A stretch of 33,412 nucleotides of DNA from positions 1 through 33,412 of the forward strand of contig CAJBRY010000571.1 in assembly GCA_903958085.1 (NCBI GenBank). The letters are read 5' to 3'. Below the pieces are notes generated by a model. That model did no database searches, had not been told where the DNA came from, and worked only from the letters and a program-made list of their open reading frames with translations. This DNA is from an uncultured Geobacteraceae bacterium (GTDB lineage Bacteria > Desulfobacterota > Desulfuromonadia > Geobacterales > Pseudopelobacteraceae). Position 1 is the first letter of the stretch. Each line of letters opens with the position of its first letter. Shown one piece after another: positions 26,051-33,412 of this stretch. The position numbers and the translations under genes were made by a program.

Positions 26051-27466
26051 TTATTCTTTCATCTCATCAGCCGCTTTAGGCGGGTAGAGATGAGGATATT
26101 TCAGTATCCTGTTTTCGATTGATCCCATCGGTTTAAGAGTAGTTTTGGCAGGTTTTGGAGAGCCCGAATAATAATCGCGAATAGCCAGAACCAGTGAAGT
26201 TCCCATATCCCGCATATCATCCGGCACAATCCATCTGGGCGAATAACCCGCTCTGCCGTATGTCATTTCCAGGGTCATTGCCAGCACCCTATCCTGATAA
26301 TTGGCCCACCACCAGCTTTCCGGATATGTTTTGGTCGCAAAACTTCCACCACCGTCTGCCGGAACCGGCTCGATCATATCCACTCCATGGTGTGCAGCCA
26401 CGTTGCTGATAAAGCTAAGCTGTTTCTCCCACAGGGAAACCTGTTCCGGCGAATATCCCAAAGATACCGGCCCGAAATGCGGATAGAAGAAGGGGCGGAT
26501 GTCAGGTTCACTGTTGGAGGCGTGCAGATTAAGCGCCATCGATACCGGAGGGCCGCCGTCACTCATCAGCTTTATTGCACAATCATGGATAACTGACACT
26601 TCCTGTGAGACAGTCCCTGTCAGATTTAGCGGGTTTGAGGCATCAAACGTCCATGACATCTCAAGATTTTCCGTTTTTGGGGTGGAACGGTAATTGCCGG
26701 TTATCACCCCGTCAACATTCTGCATCGGGAAAATATAGAACTCGTATCCAGACAGCAGATCGGCAGCCTCACCGGTTCCAGACAGGAGCCTGGCAATCAG
26801 GCCTTCAATCAGAAACGAGGGGGACGTTTCCGCCGGATGAGTACGGGCGTGCAAAATGATTCTCTTTTTACCTGATACAGGAACGTTAGGATCTGTGATT
26901 TTTATCAGGTAAAGGGGCCTGCCCTCCCCGGAATTGCCGGGTATCGATATAACGACAAAGGAATTGCCCTGAATAGTTTTCAAATAGTTTTCAAGGTCGG
27001 TAAAGGTGTAGGGATAAAACCTGGCCAACCAGACCGTTCCATGATTAAACTGTTTTGTAATTATTAACTCATTATTCGCGTTCTGGTTTACTTCGCTTTC
27101 TGCAAAGCGCAACCACTCTTTCTGATCAAAGGAGTATACCGGCAGATAGTAATATGGCCATCCGGAGTTTTTCAGAGTAATTTTCGTCGGAGCATCCTGC
27201 ACCAGGTTATCCATTCTTATATACCACCAACTGCGCCATGACGCCGGTAGAGCGGAATCATTATTGTCATCCGCCAGAGAAAGTTCCCACTCGGTGTCAG
27301 CAATTTTTGAAATATTGCCAATACTTCCGGACTCGAAGAAATCTGAAACTGTTGTAGTACTCTTTTCTTGAGTCCCGTCACCACAACCGGTTAATGAGAC
27401 GACTGCAAACAGCAACAAAACTATCCATATTTTCCATTTCATATCCATCTGATCATTCCTTTGCAT
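26051..27466 (-). CDS. M14-like zinc carboxypeptidase, lipoprotein
   Basis: KWKIWIVLLLFAVVSLTGCGDG lipoprotein signal; HARTHPAETSPSFLIEGLIARLL (HxxE), NVDGVITGNYRS, LNLHASNSEPD, LAMTLEMTYGRAG. Precise start among M1/M7/M9 uncertain. Confidence 0.83.
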   Translation of the reverse strand: MQRNDQMDMKWKIWIVLLLFAVVSLTGCGDGTQEKSTTTVSDFFESGSIGNISKIADTEWELSLADDNNDSALPASWRSWWYIRMDNLVQDAPTKITLKNSGWPYYYLPVYSFDQKEWLRFAESEVNQNANNELIITKQFNHGTVWLARFYPYTFTDLENYLKTIQGNSFVVISIPGNSGEGRPLYLIKITDPNVPVSGKKRIILHARTHPAETSPSFLIEGLIARLLSGTGEAADLLSGYEFYIFPMQNVDGVITGNYRSTPKTENLEMSWTFDASNPLNLTGTVSQEVSVIHDCAIKLMSDGGPPVSMALNLHASNSEPDIRPFFYPHFGPVSLGYSPEQVSLWEKQLSFISNVAAHHGVDMIEPVPADGGGSFATKTYPESWWWANYQDRVLAMTLEMTYGRAGYSPRWIVPDDMRDMGTSLVLAIRDYYSGSPKPAKTTLKPMGSIENRILKYPHLYPPKAADEMKE

Positions 27467-27619
27467 TCTGAATTATTATCCGAGAGTAGCACCCGTTTAT
27501 CACCTGGTCAAACGCTTATGATCATCCGCCAAACCCATTTGCCAGGTTACGGTGTACTTTTTGCAAATCAAGAGATCCTTCCGAAGAAAAAAACTATCAC
27601 CACATCCGGAGAAAACAAC

Positions 27620-30600
27620 TTGAAATACCGTACAATTAGCATTTTTATCTCTATTTTAGGCGTGGTTATCCTTTCTTTTTCTCCTCTGTATGCAACTCCT
27701 GCAGAGAACATGAATAAAGTATCAGGGGCGGTTAAGCGGTCAAAAAGCCCGCTATTCCGCGATGGCGAACTTATCATTAAGTTCAAAAAGAAAGCTAATG
27801 AATCAGAGCAGCGACTGGTTGCCGAGCGTCTTAACAACAAAACAGATGCCACTAAAAAGCGTGAGTTCAAAAAACTCCGTATGCAACACGTCAAATTGAA
27901 GAAGGGGATGACGGTAGAGCAGGGTATAGCCGCCTATACGGCTGACCCTGATGTGGAATACGCCGAACCAAACTACCGGTTCAGACTCAATCAGACGCCC
28001 AACGACACCCTGTACGGTCAACTGTGGGGCATGCCGCGCATACATATGCCGCAGGCATGGGACAGTGTTACCGGCAGCAGTTCAGTAGTTGTGGGGGTTA
28101 TTGATACCGGTATCGATGTTACGCATCCCGATCTGGTTCAGAATCTCTGGATCAACAGCGCCGAACAGACGGGTGCGGCCGATGCGGATGATGACGGCAA
28201 CGGCTATGCGGACGATCTGTACGGGTGGAATTCCTACACCAATTCCGCGGATGTGACGGATGACCATTCACACGGCACCCATGTTGCCGGCACCATAGCC
28301 GCGGCCGGCAACAACGGCATCGGGGTCGCCGGGATGAACTGGAACCTGAAGGTTGCGTCATGCAAGGCTTTTGACAGCACCGGGTATGCCTCTACGGCTG
28401 ACCTGATGGAGTGTCTGCAGTATTTTACGGTACTGAAAAGCAGGGGCGTCAATCTGGTGGCAACCAACAACAGTTACGGTGGCGATGATTACAGTCAGGC
28501 GTTCAGCGATGCCATTAGCGCCATGCCCGATGTGCTATTTGTTGCGGCTGCCGGGAATGATTCAAATGATAACGACATCCTTCCGTATTATCCGGCTAAC
28601 TATGATCTGCCTAATGTGATTACCGTGGCGGCCACCGATGTGGCTGATGACCTGGCCGGTTTTTCAAGCTATGGCCGGCGCACGACCCACGTCGGAGCGC
28701 CAGGGAACGATGTCATAAGTACCATACCGGTAGCCATGGCTACCGATGGGGATCCGCTGCAGGCCTACCAGTCCAAGTCCGGCACCTCCATGGCCACCCC
28801 CCATGTGGTCGGCCTGGCAGCTTTGCTGAAATCCCAGAATACGGGCAGGGACTGGCGGGCAATCAGGAACCTGATTCTGTCTTCGGGAGAGGATCTGCCG
28901 GCCCTGCAGGGAAAAACGGTGTCGGGCCGGCTTATCGACGGCGCCCGGGCGGTCAATTGCGTAAACAGGCCGCTGTTTGCACTGCTCACCCCCCAGGTGG
29001 CAGCTGCGGCCGGGGTTCCCTATCATATCCGCGTACTGAGTATCAACTGCGACCAAGCGGCCGGCCCGATTACCGTGACAGTAAGCGGCATCGGCGCGGT
29101 CACTCTCCATGATGACGGCATCACCCCTGACCAGGCGGCCGGTGATGGGATGTTTTCGGCAGTCTGGACACCTCCAGACAATCTGGCACGGGTCGTCACG
29201 ATTGTTTCTCCGGCCGGTGGCACCACGTTTGAAACCATTCCGCTGCTGTTTAGTCCGCTTGCCGATGCAACGGCCAACCTCCTGCATGACAGCATAACCG
29301 CATCGCTGCTTGCCCCGGATAATGAAGCACTTTCCTTCCGCTTTACCGCCAGCGGCGGTCAGACTCCGTATCTCTGGAGCATTTCTGCGGGAACTCTTCC
29401 CGCCGGCCTGACGCTTGATCCGGCATCAGGCGTGGTAAGCGGCAGTGCCACCCAGACCGGTATTTTCGAAGTGACTGTGCAGGTTACCGACAAGCTTGGT
29501 TTTCAGGCTACCAAAGCCTGGAACGTGAATATCCTGTCCGGCATTCGCGGCGGGTGGCCTAAAGTGATGCAACTGCGTGACGCCGGACAGGAAAGTTACC
29601 CGCCCGTATTTGCTGATATTGACGGTAACGGCAGTCAGGAATTGCTGGTCAGCGATGGAACCGTGCTGTATGTCTATGACGCAACCGGTCTGCGGGTCTC
29701 CCGTGATATCGGCTGGCCTCTGACCGCCCCGGCTGTTGCCGATATTGATGGTGACGGCGTACCGGAGATCGCCATCGGCCTGCGGGGAAATTTTCCCGGC
29801 CCTGATCTGCCGCTCCGCATCATGAATGCCGATTTGACACTGAAAGCCGGTTTCACCTCTCCCGATCTTTCCGGGATGCTGCCGTGGGGTCGGGCGCCTG
29901 TTCTGGCCGATATCAACGGTGACGGTTTGAAGGAAATCATCATGACGGTCCATGACCGTCAAAACTATCAGATCCTGTTGTATGCCATGTATCCCGACGG
30001 TGTGCTGCTGCCGGGGTGGCCGGTGCTTGCAGAGGCTCTTGGCACCGACAACAACAGTGATAAACGTCCCGCTGTCGGCGATATAGATCTGGACGGTCTG
30101 GCCGAGGTTGTGTATCCGGACGACATCGGTAACCTGCATATCTTCAAGGCGGACGGCAGCAAAGTGACTAGGGTATTTTATCCCGACCTCGGTGCGGACT
30201 GGAGCAAGCTTCATACCCCGGTACTGCATGATGTGGACAACAACGGTATCCCGGATATCATCTTCAATGCGGGAACTCTGGCAGCTGCCACCAGCAGCGG
30301 CACGATCTACTCATACAACAGTGACGGTTCAACCCAGTCGGCGTTTTCACTCGCCGGATTCAGCACTTCTGAAACCTCATCGGTTGCCCTTGGCGACCTG
30401 GACGGTGACGGGCTGCCCGAACTAGTATACCTGAACAACCCTGGGATCGTGGGCCAATACCAGCTTAACGCCGTTCGTGGGGACGGCTCGTCGCTGCCCG
30501 GTTGGCCGGTCTCACTACCCCCGTTTCACGCCATGCCCTACGGTTTCAATCAGCCGGTTATTGCTGACATCAATGGCGACGGCACGGCCGAGGTGCTACT

Positions 30601-33412
30601 GAATCTTGCCCATTACACTGATGAGGGTGCATCATACGTGTTCGATACCCCCTACCTGGCAGCTTACAGTGTCAACGGCTTCCCGGCGGCAGGTTTTCCC
30701 AAACCGGTTCTGGGGAGCAGTTATGCCGGCACATCACCTGCAGTCGGTGATCTGGATGGCGACGGCAGAGTGGATATTGCCTTGAAGGGTGATGACGGCA
30801 GGCTGTATGTATTCTCTCAGACGGTGCCGTCATCTCTTGCCGGCGCCCCCTGGCCGATGTACAGCGGAAACAGTGCCTTGACGAGCTTTGTCCCGCCGGC
30901 AGTTACGGTGGATTCTATTCATATAGACCCACTCCCGGTGACGGTTAGCACGGTGGATGTAACAGTGAGCGGCACACGTCCCGCAGGCATCGACATTATG
31001 CTCACCAACCTGACCACTGGTGAGAGCCTGGTTCCTGATTATCCGACCGTCACCACCTGGAGCGGCACTGTCAGTCTGGTTCCAGGAAGCAATCTCATCA
31101 GGGCGGCGGGGAGTAACGGCCGCACGGCGGGGCGCGGTATCACGCTGGCTGGAGCAGACGGCGAAGCACCTGTCGTGACGGAGTTCTCCATGCCGGCCAC
31201 CCATACATCCCTGGCGGTGCCTGTCACGGTCTTTACCGCCAGTGACAATATCGAGGTCAGCGGCTACAAAATCACGCAGTCTGCCGTGCCGCCGACTGCG
31301 TCGGATTCCGGTTGGCGCCTGCCGGCACCGGCCAGCTTCACCTTCAGCGGTCAGGGCCTACAAACCGCCTACGCCTGGGCAAAGGATGCAAGCGGCAACG
31401 TTAGCGCCGCAATCTCCACACCGGTCGACATTACTGTCGTGCCGCCTGTTGATGGCGTCTGCGGCAGCGATAACGGACAGACTCTGGCCATGCCTACTGG
31501 AACGGGTCTGTGTACAAGCGGCACCGCCTCGGTGGCAACCTTCAGTTTTGGAGCCTGGAACTGGCAGTGTCACGGGCAGTACAGCGGCTTCAGCAGATTT
31601 TGTTCCGCCACCGTTCCGGCACTTCCAGATACACCGGTGAGAATCGGCAGCGGAACAGGGCTGCAGCTATATCCGGCGACCAATGATATTGGTGAGATCG
31701 TCTGGGTTGAGGAAAATCAGCAGCCCTATTCCAGACGCATCCTGTCAAACATTCGCGGAGAGTTGTTAAATATCAGTAGCGGCCCCTATAATCTTGCCAT
31801 CAACAATCTGGGGGATCTGGCCTGGGTAGAAAAAATCACCGGCTACGGGCAGATCTTCTGCCGTGTTAACGGCGTCATCACCCAGGTGACCAGCGGGGCC
31901 AAAGATCATGATTACCCGTCCATAACGGATACTGGTGAAATTTTCTGGATTCAGCAGGACGATACCATGCAGGTTTATTCAAGCCTCCGGGGTGCGCTCA
32001 CATCAGATGGCGTCGATCATCCCTACCTGTCGGTCAACAACCGCGACGACATGGTCTGGTCTGTGGGTACTGAAGGAATCGGCGGAAATGTTGCCGGCAT
32101 CCCGTTGCTGATGCACACGCCGTCCGGTTTTGATCCGGTGATTAGTGATCAGCGTGAAATAGTCTGGAATGATAATAATTTCAATGGATTTAGCAGGCTC
32201 TTTTCCTCGCTGCGGGGAGAACTTAACGCCGGTTGGGGACAGGACAGCCTTTTTCACCGCCAGCCTGCCATTAACGGCTGCGGAGATGTTGCTTTTGTCG
32301 ATGCTGATTTCTTCGGAACCGTAGCAACTCTCTATCGCCTCGGCAACAGCTCACCCTGCGGTGGCGAACCGGAACCGAACGATACAAGTCAGCAGGCGTC
32401 TGCAATCAGCAGCGGCAGCGTAACCGTCGGCACCTTGACCCCCGGCAGTGACGCGGAAGACTGGTACACCTTCGGTGCGGCAGCAGGAATGCCGATAGAC
32501 CTGTGCATCAACTGGGATGCCTCGGGAACAAACACCCTGACCGTAGAACTGCGCAACGCTGCCGGTACGGTACTGGCAACTGCTACAGGCAGCGGCTTCG
32601 GCAAAACCCTCTCCTACACTCCATCAGCAAACGGTGTGTACTATCTGCGCTTTGCAGGTACTGCGGACGTTAAATTCGGCTATGCCGTCAAAACCACCTT
32701 CACCCCATGGACGCCGCCCCCTGTAGCTTCAGCCACCACCGGTTCCGCTTCGTCTGTATCAACGACCGGCGCCACCCTGAACGGCACGGTCAGCTCAAAC
32801 GGCGCTGCGACTACAGTAACCTTCCAGTACGGCTTGACCGCCGGCTACGGGAGCACCGCAACCGCCAGCCAGAGCCCTTTGGCGGCAGATGTAAGCAACA
32901 GTGATGTGTCAGCCGCCGTATCCGGCCTCACCTGCAACACCACCTACCACTACCGCGTAGTTGCTGCGAACAGCGCCGGAACAACAAACGGCAGCGACGC
33001 AACATTCACCACCAGCGCCTGCGCTTCTATCGGTACCACCTACACCTGGACCGCCACCGGCGGCACCAACAACACCGTCTACCGTATTGCACCAGATGGA
33101 ACAACAGTATCCATGGGGAGTTTCCCAGCAGCAACATTGAGCTACACCGACACCTCCGCCCTATCCAACACCATCTACACCTACTGTGTCAAAGCAGACA
33201 ACAACGATCCATGCCTCCAGTCAACCGCCATCCGCACACCACTCTACAACGGCTGGAACATTCTAGGTGTCCCATACAACACAACCGGGATTACCGCATC
33301 AACACTATTCAGCAACACAGTCAGCGCAGTCTATGAATGGATGCCCACAGGCACCAAAAACGATGCAGGCTATAACGCAGACATCAGCGGCTATTACATA
33401 ACCGTAGGCACC
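27620..33412 (+). CDS. Giant S8 subtilisin-like serine protease (1931 codons in window, continues past end): propeptide, catalytic domain, Ig-like, FG-GAP/VCBS repeats, Cys-containing segment, propeller-like repeats, PPC-like domain, Fn3
   Basis: TTG start with GGAG upstream (MKYRTISIFISILGVVILSFSPLYA); catalytic D VVVGVIDTGIDVTHPDL, H HSHGTHVAGTIAAAGNNGIGVAG, S SGTSMATPHVVGLAALL; repeated ADIDGDGxPEI; frame stays open to 33412. Missing from the ORF track because of no stop. Confidence 0.92.
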   Translation, partial: MKYRTISIFISILGVVILSFSPLYATPAENMNKVSGAVKRSKSPLFRDGELIIKFKKKANESEQRLVAERLNNKTDATKKREFKKLRMQHVKLKKGMTVEQGIAAYTADPDVEYAEPNYRFRLNQTPNDTLYGQLWGMPRIHMPQAWDSVTGSSSVVVGVIDTGIDVTHPDLVQNLWINSAEQTGAADADDDGNGYADDLYGWNSYTNSADVTDDHSHGTHVAGTIAAAGNNGIGVAGMNWNLKVASCKAFDSTGYASTADLMECLQYFTVLKSRGVNLVATNNSYGGDDYSQAFSDAISAMPDVLFVAAAGNDSNDNDILPYYPANYDLPNVITVAATDVADDLAGFSSYGRRTTHVGAPGNDVISTIPVAMATDGDPLQAYQSKSGTSMATPHVVGLAALLKSQNTGRDWRAIRNLILSSGEDLPALQGKTVSGRLIDGARAVNCVNRPLFALLTPQVAAAAGVPYHIRVLSINCDQAAGPITVTVSGIGAVTLHDDGITPDQAAGDGMFSAVWTPPDNLARVVTIVSPAGGTTFETIPLLFSPLADATANLLHDSITASLLAPDNEALSFRFTASGGQTPYLWSISAGTLPAGLTLDPASGVVSGSATQTGIFEVTVQVTDKLGFQATKAWNVNILSGIRGGWPKVMQLRDAGQESYPPVFADIDGNGSQELLVSDGTVLYVYDATGLRVSRDIGWPLTAPAVADIDGDGVPEIAIGLRGNFPGPDLPLRIMNADLTLKAGFTSPDLSGMLPWGRAPVLADINGDGLKEIIMTVHDRQNYQILLYAMYPDGVLLPGWPVLAEALGTDNNSDKRPAVGDIDLDGLAEVVYPDDIGNLHIFKADGSKVTRVFYPDLGADWSKLHTPVLHDVDNNGIPDIIFNAGTLAAATSSGTIYSYNSDGSTQSAFSLAGFSTSETSSVALGDLDGDGLPELVYLNNPGIVGQYQLNAVRGDGSSLPGWPVSLPPFHAMPYGFNQPVIADINGDGTAEVLLNLAHYTDEGASYVFDTPYLAAYSVNGFPAAGFPKPVLGSSYAGTSPAVGDLDGDGRVDIALKGDDGRLYVFSQTVPSSLAGAPWPMYSGNSALTSFVPPAVTVDSIHIDPLPVTVSTVDVTVSGTRPAGIDIMLTNLTTGESLVPDYPTVTTWSGTVSLVPGSNLIRAAGSNGRTAGRGITLAGADGEAPVVTEFSMPATHTSLAVPVTVFTASDNIEVSGYKITQSAVPPTASDSGWRLPAPASFTFSGQGLQTAYAWAKDASGNVSAAISTPVDITVVPPVDGVCGSDNGQTLAMPTGTGLCTSGTASVATFSFGAWNWQCHGQYSGFSRFCSATVPALPDTPVRIGSGTGLQLYPATNDIGEIVWVEENQQPYSRRILSNIRGELLNISSGPYNLAINNLGDLAWVEKITGYGQIFCRVNGVITQVTSGAKDHDYPSITDTGEIFWIQQDDTMQVYSSLRGALTSDGVDHPYLSVNNRDDMVWSVGTEGIGGNVAGIPLLMHTPSGFDPVISDQREIVWNDNNFNGFSRLFSSLRGELNAGWGQDSLFHRQPAINGCGDVAFVDADFFGTVATLYRLGNSSPCGGEPEPNDTSQQASAISSGSVTVGTLTPGSDAEDWYTFGAAAGMPIDLCINWDASGTNTLTVELRNAAGTVLATATGSGFGKTLSYTPSANGVYYLRFAGTADVKFGYAVKTTFTPWTPPPVASATTGSASSVSTTGATLNGTVSSNGAATTVTFQYGLTAGYGSTATASQSPLAADVSNSDVSAAVSGLTCNTTYHYRVVAANSAGTTNGSDATFTTSACASIGTTYTWTATGGTNNTVYRIAPDGTTVSMGSFPAATLSYTDTSALSNTIYTYCVKADNNDPCLQSTAIRTPLYNGWNILGVPYNTTGITASTLFSNTVSAVYEWMPTGTKNDAGYNADISGYYITVGT
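29540..30860 (+). repeat. FG-GAP/VCBS-type beta-propeller repeats within the S8 protease
   Basis: PVFADIDGNGSQELLV, PAVADIDGDGVPEIAI, PVLADINGDGLKEIIM, PAVGDIDLDGLAEVVY, PVLHDVDNNGIPDIIF, VALGDLDGDGLPELVY, PVIADINGDGTAEVLL, PAVGDLDGDGRVDIAL. Confidence 0.85.

Noticed and set aside
28082-32604. Minus-strand ORFs such as 28664-29287 and 29426-30229, and plus-strand 31242-31640 and 32707-32904
   Set aside because: Overlap the S8 protease frame, which has catalytic motifs and repeats; these are alternative-frame artefacts.

Overview
33.4 kb window that reads as a chromosomal segment of a Geobacter-like delta-proteobacterium (taxon inferred from gene content only). From left to right: (1) the 5' part of a very large minus-strand surface-protein ORF, start 3915, open through base 1 and absent from the supplied ORF track. 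It carries YVTN beta-propeller repeats, a CSLREAI right-handed beta-helix, a LamG-like domain and InlB-type 77-aa repeats. (2) A minus-strand membrane-bound, periplasmic-facing [NiFe]-hydrogenase operon hybS-hybA-hybB-hybL-protease, followed by a monoheme lipoprotein-like cytochrome c. (3) A divergent sigma54-type response regulator plus HAMP histidine kinase, then a triheme c7-like cytochrome and a clear terminator. (4) OleC-like and OleD-like genes without oleA/oleB in view. (5) A NarL/LuxR-type two-component pair. (6) A giant (~2133 aa) beta-helix/InlB/Fn3/Ig-like surface protein ending in a dockerin-like module, followed directly by a small lipoprotein with a cohesin-like sequence. (7) A convergent M14-like carboxypeptidase lipoprotein and a divergent giant S8 subtilisin-like protease, start 27620, open to the window end and also absent from the ORF track. 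The most interesting items are the adjacent dockerin/cohesin-like pair, a well-formed -24/-12 promoter upstream of hybS next to the divergent sigma54 activator, a helically phased CTGGACAAA repeat shared by two promoter regions of this locus, a switch-like 5' leader before the giant protein, and signs of module exchange between the giant surface proteins. No CRISPR, tRNA, rRNA or transposase was seen.
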